A stretch of DNA of 64,000 bases from positions 30,628-94,627 of the forward strand of contig NZ_ATVR01000011.1 in NCBI RefSeq assembly GCF_000420825.1, written 5' to 3'. A model generated the notes under the pieces. That model was not told the origin of the DNA. It saw nothing but the letters and a program-made list of their open reading frames with translations, and made no database searches. This DNA comes from Butyrivibrio sp. AE2015 (GTDB lineage: Bacteria; Bacillota; Clostridia; Lachnospirales; Lachnospiraceae). The stretch's first letter is position 1. Every line of letters begins with the position of its first letter. Shown piece after piece: positions 27,436 to 33,828 of the stretch. Both the position numbers and the translations under genes were made by a program.

Positions 27436-28740
27436 TTAAACCTGAATAAGATATCCGGTGTAAGGAGGTATATCCAGTCCTCCGCCAAAATCAATGTCTT
27501 TTCCCGTTATCATATCTTTCCCCTTGCCGGCTCTTGCATTGAAATCAGCATGGAAGCTATTCTCGTCAGCATTTATCACAACTATCATCCTGTCTCCATC
27601 TGCCTCTCTTTCAAATATGCACTGCCTGTTAGTTAAAAGAAGCGATGAAAAGCCGCCGTAACTAAGTGCCTTAGAGCCTTCTCTTGCCTTACACAGCGCT
27701 GCAATCACATCTGTAAGATCTGTCCAGTCCGGCCTGTCAAAACATGGCCTCAAAGCCGGATCTCCCTGGGATTTATCAGCTTTTTCGCCCCATTCACTTC
27801 CATAGTAGATCGTGGGAATACCTGGCATTCCGAACATCAATGTATAGATAAGTTTTAAATGCTCCGGCCTAGAAAGCGTGCTTGCTATCCTGCTCACATC
27901 GTGATTGTCCACAAAAGAGAGAAGGTGCTTTCCCTTATAAAGCGTCCAATTCTCAGGTCCAAACTGCCTAAGAAGTGAATGGACTATTTCAAACATATTC
28001 ATGCTGTTAAAGGAAGAAAACATTCCTTTATAACACTCATAATTAGTGGCACTGTGGCAGAGTTCATCAGACATGATGCGGTTATAGTCGCCGCCTATCA
28101 TCTCACCCATTAAAAAGAAGTCTTCTTTCCACTCACTAGTATCATGGCGGAGCCTTCTTAAAAAGTCAGTATCCACACAATAAGCTACATCGAGTCTAAG
28201 GCCGTCTATTCCAAACTCATCGATCCAGAATTTAATGCTCTCCAAAAGATAATCCGTAACGGCAGGATTTTTCAGATTGAGCTTTACCAGATCGTAGTTG
28301 CCTTCCCAGCCTTCATACCAAAATCCGTCGTTATAATTGCTATTTCCGTCAAAGCTTATGTTAAACCAGTCTTTATAGGAAGAATCCCACTTCTTTTCCT
28401 TAACATCTTCAAAGCCAAAGAAGCCTCTGCCTGCATGGTTAAACACACCATCAAGCACAACTCTTATATTTTCCTTATGCAGAGCTTTGCAAACCTTCTT
28501 AAAATCAGCATTTGTCCCCAGGCGCACATCGATCTTTTTATAATCCCTTGTATTGTAGCCGTGAGTATCCGACTCAAACACCGGGTTAAAAATAACTGCG
28601 CCCACGCCAAGCTTTTTCAAATGAGGAATCCAATCTATGACCTTTAATATCCTGTGCTCCAGCACACCGTCATTTTCAAAAGGTGCCCCGCAAAATCCAA
28701 GGGGATAGATCTGATAAAAAGATGTTTCATAAGCCCACAT
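27436..28740 (-). CDS. GH13 family alpha-glucan hydrolase (cytoplasmic)
   Basis: 434 residues from ATG 28740, chosen because GGAGG precedes it; the frame is open 21 codons further into the upstream gene without a ribosome site. It is an alpha-amylase-family barrel without an N-terminal extra domain: VVLDGVFNHAG (about 94-104), nucleophile D184 in GLRLDVAY, acid/base E213 in LMGEMIGG, and D281 in FVDNHDVSR. A C-terminal beta domain ends the protein. No signal peptide, so it probably degrades imported maltodextrins, like neopullulanase or alpha-glucosidase of subfamilies close to cyclomaltodextrinase. It begins 4 bp after the PAP2 gene. Confidence 0.88.
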   Translation of the reverse strand: MWAYETSFYQIYPLGFCGAPFENDGVLEHRILKVIDWIPHLKKLGVGAVIFNPVFESDTHGYNTRDYKKIDVRLGTNADFKKVCKALHKENIRVVLDGVFNHAGRGFFGFEDVKEKKWDSSYKDWFNISFDGNSNYNDGFWYEGWEGNYDLVKLNLKNPAVTDYLLESIKFWIDEFGIDGLRLDVAYCVDTDFLRRLRHDTSEWKEDFFLMGEMIGGDYNRIMSDELCHSATNYECYKGMFSSFNSMNMFEIVHSLLRQFGPENWTLYKGKHLLSFVDNHDVSRIASTLSRPEHLKLIYTLMFGMPGIPTIYYGSEWGEKADKSQGDPALRPCFDRPDWTDLTDVIAALCKAREGSKALSYGGFSSLLLTNRQCIFEREADGDRMIVVINADENSFHADFNARAGKGKDMITGKDIDFGGGLDIPPYTGYLIQV

Positions 28741-28744
28741 GAGT

Positions 28745-29683
28745 TTACCTCCTAAACTTCTTTTCCAATCTAAAAACATAAGGGTATAAGCCAATAGCAG
28801 CAAAGGAAACTAAAAAATATCTAATACTTCTTACAAGTCCTGCAAGAAAAACTCCGGAATCCAAAAACTCCTTGCTAAATGGGAGTTTTAAAAGAGTATT
28901 CACTGCAAAATAGATCACAAAGCCGCCAATTATCCTTGTTACACAAAAAAGCGGATTTCTGGTATTTTCAAAATTCACAAATTTCTTTTCAAATTCGACA
29001 GAAACAAAAAATCCACCCATAAGACCTAAAGAAGTGAAATAGTCGCTTGTCTTACAATAAAATAGTCCAAGGCATGAAATCAAAAAGATCACAATATAAA
29101 CAATCCAGTGTTTCTTTTCATTTACCTTGCTGAAGATAAATGGGATCAAAAGAACTATCAAAAGACCTGAGAGCCATCCGCAAATAACATCAGTTGGGTA
29201 ATGTACACCAACTGCCACTCTTGAAAAGCCAACCAGTAGCGGAATAACAAAAGCAAGTACAGTAAAAGCCATTTTCTTTTTATACATAGCTATCGAGCTA
29301 TACGCTGTAACTGAGTTTGTAGAATGGCCACTGGGAAAAGAAAATCCTTGCGCTGCAATATCATAAAGATCAGCATCTTTTTCCACAGGTCTGAAACACT
29401 TTATGGCCCCATGATCAAAATATGGTCTTCTCCTCCAGAAAATGTTCTTGATAAGAGGATTAAGAACAAGTCCAACAATAACATTTATTCCAATATAAGT
29501 TCCATATTTCTTGTCATAGCACCAGAATATAAATCCCAGTATACCTATAAGCAGCATTTCTTCGCCAAAAGCAGAGAAATGCGATATTATTTCTGCTCCT
29601 TTTTCTCCCAAAACACTCTGGAGCCACTGCATAAATATCACTTCAAAGTCAAAATAAAATGATCTCCCAACAACTAAATTCAT
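28745..29683 (-). CDS. PAP2 superfamily membrane phosphatase
   Basis: 312 residues with about eight membrane helices. The three phosphatase motifs are KNIFWRRRPYFDHG, FPSGHSTNS and SRVAVGVHYPTDVICG, all complete. Such enzymes dephosphorylate lipid phosphates (phosphatidic acid, undecaprenyl pyrophosphate). ATG 29683 has GAGG at acceptable spacing; a later ATG at 29632 is possible. It is the first gene of a pair with the GH13 gene. Confidence 0.85.
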   Translation of the reverse strand: MNLVVGRSFYFDFEVIFMQWLQSVLGEKGAEIISHFSAFGEEMLLIGILGFIFWCYDKKYGTYIGINVIVGLVLNPLIKNIFWRRRPYFDHGAIKCFRPVEKDADLYDIAAQGFSFPSGHSTNSVTAYSSIAMYKKKMAFTVLAFVIPLLVGFSRVAVGVHYPTDVICGWLSGLLIVLLIPFIFSKVNEKKHWIVYIVIFLISCLGLFYCKTSDYFTSLGLMGGFFVSVEFEKKFVNFENTRNPLFCVTRIIGGFVIYFAVNTLLKLPFSKEFLDSGVFLAGLVRSIRYFLVSFAAIGLYPYVFRLEKKFRR

Positions 29684-29845
29684 AAAAATTTTCCTCGCTC
29701 ATTCCCAAATGATGTCTAAAGTGCAAACATAGCACTTTACTATATCTTAACACAATTCAAAATCGGTGTTTGGGTAACTTATGCTTGAATTAGCACAAAT
29801 TAGAAATTTAAGAGATATTTTTCCAAGTTTTTTTAAAAAATTGTG

Positions 29846-29875
29846 TTGACAACACCGGTTAGTCTGAGGTATATT
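29846..29875 (+). promoter_or_regulatory. Promoter of tRNA-Met
   Basis: TTGACA (29846-29851) and TATATT (29870-29875) with an 18-bp spacer, about 40 bp before the tRNA. A consensus -35 is typical of strong stable-RNA promoters. Confidence 0.75.
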
Positions 29876-29916
29876 ATACGAGTCGGCTGCGACAGACAGA
29901 ACGACAAAGCCCATAT

Positions 29917-29990
29917 GGCGAGATAGCTCAGTTGGCTAGAGCACGCGGTTCATACCCGCGGTGTCGAGGGTTCGAATCCCCCTCTCGCTA
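29917..29990 (+). tRNA. tRNA-Met (anticodon CAT), elongator type
   Basis: The cloverleaf folds with acceptor GGCGAGA/TCTCGCT (first pair G-T wobble), D arm GCTC...GAGC, anticodon stem CGCGG/CCGCG with loop TTCATAC, and T loop TTCGAAT. Discriminator A73; CCA is not encoded. The GGCG start and GCTA end fit elongator tRNA-Met of Firmicutes. The T stem has one A-C mismatch (second pair). An initiator is ruled out by the paired acceptor end; a lysidine tRNA-Ile is less likely. Confidence 0.93.
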
Positions 29991-30057
29991 CTAAAAAAAG
30001 GAAAGCATTCATGCTTTCCTTTTTTTGTGCCCCAAAGTGGCCCCCAGGGACGGGGTT
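29975..30057. repeat. Left 83-bp direct repeat (attL-like) of the tRNA-Met island
   Basis: It begins inside the T loop of tRNA-Met, covers the last 16 tRNA bases, the whole terminator and 31 bp beyond. The identical sequence recurs 1478 bp later at 31453-31535. This is the classic sign of an element inserted at a tRNA 3' end. Confidence 0.93.
29993..30026 (+). terminator. Terminator of tRNA-Met (left copy)
   Basis: GGAAAGCAT pairs with ATGCTTTCC, flanked by seven A on the left and seven T on the right. Confidence 0.92.
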
Positions 30058-30158
30058 TGTGGTCCATTTTTATGATTCTTAAAAGAGATTCCTTTCAATC
30101 ACTTCTTTCTACTTTCTTTGAAGCAAAAATTCCCTCTCCTTGATTGCTGAATTCAAAA

Positions 30159-30187
30159 AAGACATAAACCCGTAGAAATGCTATAAT
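30159..30187 (+). promoter_or_regulatory. Promoter of the island operon
   Basis: AAGACA (30159-30164) and TATAAT (30182-30187), spacer 17 bp, 49 bp before the first island gene. The -10 is a perfect consensus. Confidence 0.6.
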
Positions 30188-30236
30188 AGGCTTGTAAAGA
30201 TTATGTTTCCTTGTTATTAGATAAGAGGATTTTAGG

Positions 30237-30548
30237 ATGGTTGTATTAGAAAAATATACAGTTGATGATATCAAAGAGCTAGTCAAACCTCTCCTTAAAA
30301 AGTATTCAGCCAAAGGAGCTATCCTGTTTGGTTCTTATGCCAGAGGAGAAGCTACTGAAGAATCTGATATCGATATTGTGGTATTGGGAGGCAAAGACTT
30401 TGACCCTACGGATGTTTTTTGCATAGCTGATGAGCTATATGACTTGTCTGGTAAGGATGTGGATGTCTATGAAGAGCGAGAAATTGATAAATCTTCTGAG
30501 TTTTATAAAAACATATTGAAGGATGGTATTTGGATTGAATCTACTTGA
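30237..30548 (+). CDS. MNT-type nucleotidyltransferase (MntA-like, putative antitoxin)
   Basis: 103 residues, minimal nucleotidyltransferase. AILFGSYARGEATEESDIDIVVL carries the GS...D-x-D catalytic signature, and a third acid is in KDVDVYEERE. MntA proteins of HEPN-MNT toxin-antitoxin pairs attach AMP to their toxin. Here the partner frame is not a HEPN protein but a RelA/SpoT-fold protein, which starts 26 bp before this gene ends. AAGAGGA precedes the ATG at 8 bp. First gene of a three-gene cassette inside the 83-bp repeats. Antitoxin role is inferred. Confidence 0.85.
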   Translation: MVVLEKYTVDDIKELVKPLLKKYSAKGAILFGSYARGEATEESDIDIVVLGGKDFDPTDVFCIADELYDLSGKDVDVYEEREIDKSSEFYKNILKDGIWIEST

Positions 30549-31149
30549 AAAAGATGGTCTCTCAACTGAGATACTTAGCATACTTTCATATAAATCAGAA
30601 CTAGATATAAGCCTGAAAAAGAATCTTCATCATTTTGATAAAGAATCAATACTAAAAGATGTAGATAATGCAATCAGCTTCTATGACACTCAGGGTGATA
30701 TCCTTGATAGCATAGCTGTAGACTACAGAATTAAGTCAGAACAGTCTGCTCATCACAAATATGAAAGATACTACCCAGATACCCTTGCAGAAAAAGTATT
30801 TAATGATTTACTAGGTTTTAGGTCTCTTTGTGATTCATACTCAGATATACTGGCATTAAGCAAAGAAAAGAACTTCAGAGTTGCAGATATGTCTATGGGT
30901 AAATCAAATGATGATGGATACAGAGGAATTCACGTATACTTCCAGATAGACCACTACCATTACCCTATTGAAATTCAGTACAACACATATTATGATAGAC
31001 AATTAAATAACTGGCTACATTCATTCCTGTATAAAAAAGGGTATGACAATTCAATTGGTAAAATAATGCGAACAGAGTATGAACGTGGAAATATAAAATC
31101 CGATATAGATTTTGAGGAGGTGTTAAAAGATGTGCTATCTCGTAGCTAA
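30523..31149 (+). CDS. RelA/SpoT-domain protein (putative toxic alarmone-synthetase-like enzyme)
   Basis: 208 residues from ATG 30523; that ATG touches its ribosome-site-like GAAGG, so a TTG at 30535 or coupling to the upstream gene is possible. The synthetase motifs are in order: R69, K71, S75 and K79 in DYRIKSEQSAHHKYERY; D95 and R100 in NDLLGFR; GYRGIH at 132-137; E150 in PIEIQYNT; W164 and H166 in NNWLH. The usual EIQ-x-RT has N in place of R. The length and single domain fit small alarmone synthetases and toxSAS toxins, which make (p)ppApp or pyrophosphorylate tRNA. There is no hydrolase domain. The N-terminal 60 residues are helical and unlike other families I know. Confidence 0.82.
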   Translation: MVFGLNLLEKDGLSTEILSILSYKSELDISLKKNLHHFDKESILKDVDNAISFYDTQGDILDSIAVDYRIKSEQSAHHKYERYYPDTLAEKVFNDLLGFRSLCDSYSDILALSKEKNFRVADMSMGKSNDDGYRGIHVYFQIDHYHYPIEIQYNTYYDRQLNNWLHSFLYKKGYDNSIGKIMRTEYERGNIKSDIDFEEVLKDVLSRS

Positions 31150-31354
31150 AGATATAAACAAAAGAGGTTGTGTAGCATTAAAGACTAAGCACGGTCCTGA
31201 ACTTGTTGCACTCAAAAAAGAACTCATTTCAAAAGTAGGACTTGATAGAATACAGCTTGTGACTATCAGCAGACCTTCTGCTTATGGTGAATATGAGCCA
31301 TACAGCTTTGTAAAGACTGAATCAGAACTCAAAGAAGCTGTGCTAAATATGTAA
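31130..31354 (+). CDS. Small DUF6718-like protein, third gene of island cassette
   Basis: 74 residues. MCYLVAKDINKRGCVALKTKHG, VTISRPSAYGEYEPY and a C-terminal ELKEAVLNM match what I recall of DUF6718, a small family of unknown function; this is from memory. GAGGAGGTG lies 9 bp before the ATG, the strongest ribosome site of the three genes, so it may be made in excess. It overlaps the RelA/SpoT gene by 20 bp. An antitoxin or accessory role is a guess from size, overlap and expression signal. Confidence 0.75.
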   Translation: MCYLVAKDINKRGCVALKTKHGPELVALKKELISKVGLDRIQLVTISRPSAYGEYEPYSFVKTESELKEAVLNM

Positions 31355-31358
31355 TTGT

Positions 31359-31391
31359 TTGGTTACTTTTTATTTTTTCATTGGTTACTTT
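31359..31391. repeat. Paired 11-bp direct repeats at the right end of the island
   Basis: TTGGTTACTTT occurs at 31359-31369 and 31381-31391, 22 bp apart (two helical turns), directly after the last island gene. Such spacing fits binding of a dimeric or cooperative protein, for instance recombinase arm sites. Confidence 0.5.
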
Positions 31392-31401
31392 GATGATTGG
31401 C

Positions 31402-31438
31402 AGTCCTGGAATCCTCCTTTCTTGTGGTTTCTAGGACT
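31402..31438. repeat. Inverted repeat near the right island border
   Basis: AGTCCTGGAA (31402-31411) and TTCTAGGACT (31429-31438) match in 9 of 10 positions around a 17-base centre. No T run follows, so it is not an ordinary terminator. It lies 15 bp inside the right direct repeat. Confidence 0.5.
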
Positions 31439-31452
31439 TCGTTAAAGGGTGA

Positions 31453-31535
31453 AATCCCCCTCTCGCTACTAAAAAAAGGAAAGCATTCATGCTTTCCTTT
31501 TTTTGTGCCCCAAAGTGGCCCCCAGGGACGGGGTT
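31453..31535. repeat. Right 83-bp direct repeat (attR-like) of the tRNA-Met island
   Basis: Identical to 29975-30057. It contains 16 bases of the tRNA-Met 3' end without the rest of a tRNA, plus a second copy of the terminator (31471-31504) that would end transcription of the island genes. Upstream of it AAAGGGTGAAATCCCC loosely resembles a T arm. Confidence 0.93.
31471..31504 (+). terminator. Terminator, right copy, ending the island operon
   Basis: Same hairpin and seven-T tail as after tRNA-Met, 117 bp after the last island gene. On the minus strand it also faces the end of the secreted-protein gene (stop at 31552), and its symmetric A and T runs would work in both directions. Confidence 0.88.
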
Positions 31536-31551
31536 GTAGGGCCATCCAATC

Positions 31552-32940
31552 TCACATCGCAAAAGCAACTGTCCCTAAAAATTCCGTGTTTATCTGAACT
31601 TTACCGTTTGTTACTACTGCATCATAGGAATGAACCTCACCTGTAACAGTTCTAACATATACTGTTATGGTCTTTCCTTCATAAGCTTTATCGAGAGTAA
31701 ATGTGTATTTTGCTGGTGCTTCAAGCTTTGTAAGGCTTACTCCTGCTGCATAAGCTCTGATAAAGAGAGCGCCTTCAATCGGAGTCTTTCCGGACTCTGT
31801 TATTGCTGTATTGAGGGCCTGTGCGTTTTTATCAAGTCCGTTGTTTTCATTTCCGTTTCTATCAAGAGCAGGAACAATTGTTGCTGTTATCTTTGATGAA
31901 TTGCCCGCAGAAGCACTTGCAGAACTAAGGTCAACAACAACGTTCACTGACTTTCCATTTGAATCTTTTACTGCTACAGTAGCCGCACCTGAATTATTTG
32001 ATACAGCTGCAAAATTACCATTTGATATATCAGATGTGTATACATTAGCGTAGTCTGACGTGGTTGTTATATTTGATCCTGATGAATTATTGTCATCTGA
32101 AGATGCACTGCTTCCACTATCTGTACCAGAAGCGTCTGAATCTGATGAAGACTCTGATGAAGGCTTTGTACCGGCTGTAATAGTGACGTTTCCTTTGTAT
32201 GCATAGTCTTCAGATGAAGTTATGATTCTTCCGATTTCGCCTGCATGAATATCCGTTCCATAATAACCTTGATTAAGAATTGACCCATCAGAAGGAGAAG
32301 ATATATAGCTATCATTAAGAGTAATCGTGCCACCTACTGCAGCAATAGGAAACTGTCCAGAATTTTCAGCAGCAACATTTGAGTTGTTGATAACAACATT
32401 ATGGTTTCCGTATTCGCCCTGAGCATGAGAAGACATCTGGTCTTGTCTTCCAGCTTCAATACTGCCTGTACTTGTTACATTTGAATCAGTGATAATAACA
32501 TCTCCATCTGTTCCTTTACCGTCTTTTCCACCGTTTATGCCATCAGCAGATACAGTTGATTCTGTTATCCTCAAATCTCCATCAGCAGAAATGGAACCTC
32601 CTGCAGTAATGTTGGCACTATTAATTGTAAGATCAGCATTGGTTGAAGAATCGGATGTACTTACTTCGATATTTCCGGAAACTGTAACAGGGTCATTGTT
32701 TGTTGTAACAGTAATATCATTATCAGCCACGACATCACCATCAACATCGTCTGTCAAAGTAAGTATGCTGTCGCCAGAATTCCAGGTAAACCCTTCGCCG
32801 CTTTCAGTCTCATCATTAAATGCATTGGATTCTTCACCAACATATCCTGATGTTCCAGCATAAGCAATTATCGGAGAACCGATGAGACTTGCTGCAACAA
32901 GCCCACTCAAAACTTTGGCAGCTACTAAATGTCCTTTCAT
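31552..32940 (-). CDS. Secreted beta-repeat protein under c-di-GMP riboswitch control
   Basis: 462 residues from ATG 32940, preceded by GGAGGTGG; an upstream frame extension lacks a ribosome site. Residues 1-28 are a Sec signal (cleavage after IIAYA). Residues about 45-255 are rich in Asn, Asp, Ser, Thr and Val in short strands (ITVTTNNDPVTVSGNIEV, DVIITDSNVTSTGSIEA), typical of a right-handed beta-helix or adhesin. A Ser/Asp/Gly linker spans about 258-290. A C-terminal domain of about 165 residues ends without LPXTG or other anchor. It is probably a surface or matrix protein, made according to the c-di-GMP level. No named family recognised. Confidence 0.75.
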   Translation of the reverse strand: MKGHLVAAKVLSGLVAASLIGSPIIAYAGTSGYVGEESNAFNDETESGEGFTWNSGDSILTLTDDVDGDVVADNDITVTTNNDPVTVSGNIEVSTSDSSTNADLTINSANITAGGSISADGDLRITESTVSADGINGGKDGKGTDGDVIITDSNVTSTGSIEAGRQDQMSSHAQGEYGNHNVVINNSNVAAENSGQFPIAAVGGTITLNDSYISSPSDGSILNQGYYGTDIHAGEIGRIITSSEDYAYKGNVTITAGTKPSSESSSDSDASGTDSGSSASSDDNNSSGSNITTTSDYANVYTSDISNGNFAAVSNNSGAATVAVKDSNGKSVNVVVDLSSASASAGNSSKITATIVPALDRNGNENNGLDKNAQALNTAITESGKTPIEGALFIRAYAAGVSLTKLEAPAKYTFTLDKAYEGKTITVYVRTVTGEVHSYDAVVTNGKVQINTEFLGTVAFAM

Positions 32941-32973
32941 TAAAATCCACCTCCATGAAATAAAAATGAATAT

Positions 32974-33005
32974 AAAAAAACTGCTTACCATAAAGACAAG
33001 CAGTT
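32974..33005 (-). terminator. Terminator of the riboswitch expression platform
   Basis: On the minus strand AACTGCTT and AAGCAGTT form an 8-bp stem with an 11-base loop, followed by seven T. It lies between the aptamer and the start codon, so termination before the gene is the likely switch. Confidence 0.88.
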
Positions 33006-33018
33006 TCCCGACTAAAAA

Positions 33019-33095
33019 AATGCAACTGGCTGTCTCATAAAGACCCTATAGCTTTGCGTCACCGGATTGCTCCGGCTTTGCTGATATATTAACTT
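33019..33095 (-). ncRNA. Cyclic-di-GMP class I (GEMM) riboswitch aptamer
   Basis: Read on the minus strand: CAGCAAAGCC, a stem CCGGA/TCCGG capped by the GNRA loop GCAA, then GGTGACGCAAAGCTATAGGG, a short hairpin GTCT-TTATG-AGAC, and ACAGCCAGTTGC. The tetraloop, the GACGCAAAGC core and the CAGCCAG end are the conserved GEMM-I features. A terminator follows 14 bp later, before the secreted-protein gene. Bases CAGTT of the aptamer end can pair with AACTG of the terminator arm, which would make ligand binding turn expression off; this direction is inferred. Confidence 0.92.
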
Positions 33096-33149
33096 TAACT
33101 GATACTCATTAATAACAGATTATTTCCCTGTTGTAAAGAAATTATATAT

Positions 33150-33187
33150 AAAAAATGGATAAAACAACTTTCGCTTTTGGTTTATCC
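33150..33187 (-). terminator. Terminator overlapping the stop of the small membrane protein gene
   Basis: GGATAAA (minus strand 33187-33181) pairs with TTTATCC (33163-33157), followed by ATTTTTTATA. The stop codon at 33182-33184 is part of the stem. Confidence 0.7.
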
Positions 33188-33661
33188 AACCTTCTTAAGC
33201 ACCATTTCATTTGACCAGGAATAATTCTCCGTGTTCGATCTTCTTCCTAGGTAACGCTTTGTGGTAAACAGTACAAACTGAACGATTCCGCAGATCACAA
33301 GCTCTATCACAGAAAAGATAAGTCCAAAACCATTTCCTCCAATGCAAAGCTCACGAATGATCCCGATAAGAACTATTGCCATAGATAATGATGATAATGA
33401 AAAAAGTATATTTACTTTAGCCTTACTTACTGCAAATAATGTTGACATCAAGCAGAGTGTTACGAGAAGGCTTCCGTTTAAAACAAGTGCGCTTCCGTGA
33501 ATAAGAGCATCTACCATTATATTTGTCAAAAATATCTCTCTGCTATAACTCCAAAGGCCTGCGCCCAGCATTGCTGCTCCAAATATAGTCTCAGCAAGTC
33601 CAAGCATCATAAAAGCCAAAGTAATATCATTTATCTCTTTAATACGAACAATCTTTTTCAT
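33182..33661 (-). CDS. Small four-helix membrane protein, function unknown
   Basis: 159 residues from ATG 33661, preceded by GGGAGG; an upstream in-frame ATG at 33727 lacks one. Four hydrophobic segments cover about 12-35, 50-75, 80-103 and 112-132. The tail (RRSNTENYSWSNEM) is hydrophilic. No family recognised. It lies just upstream of the riboswitch-controlled gene but is separated from it by its own terminator and by the aptamer. Confidence 0.7.
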   Translation of the reverse strand: MKKIVRIKEINDITLAFMMLGLAETIFGAAMLGAGLWSYSREIFLTNIMVDALIHGSALVLNGSLLVTLCLMSTLFAVSKAKVNILFSLSSLSMAIVLIGIIRELCIGGNGFGLIFSVIELVICGIVQFVLFTTKRYLGRRSNTENYSWSNEMVLKKVG

Positions 33662-33828
33662 ACAAACCTCCCGTTCTCTTAAGTTTAGTCTTCTATTATT
33701 TATACGAATCAAACTTAAGAAAAGCAAAAATCTATATTTAGTATAGACAGGATTTCGTACGAAAACGATTAAGAATCTATAAAATAAAGTAAATATTTAA
33801 TTATATTTATAAAGTAGAAATACTATAT

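Noticed and set aside
29961..30143. 60-residue frame over the tRNA-Met terminator
   Set aside because: It runs from the tRNA through the hairpin, and the same bases are repeated at the other border as an attachment site.
31397..31597. Short plus-strand frame over the right island repeat
   Set aside because: It covers the inverted repeat, the tRNA remnant and the terminator, so it is not coding.
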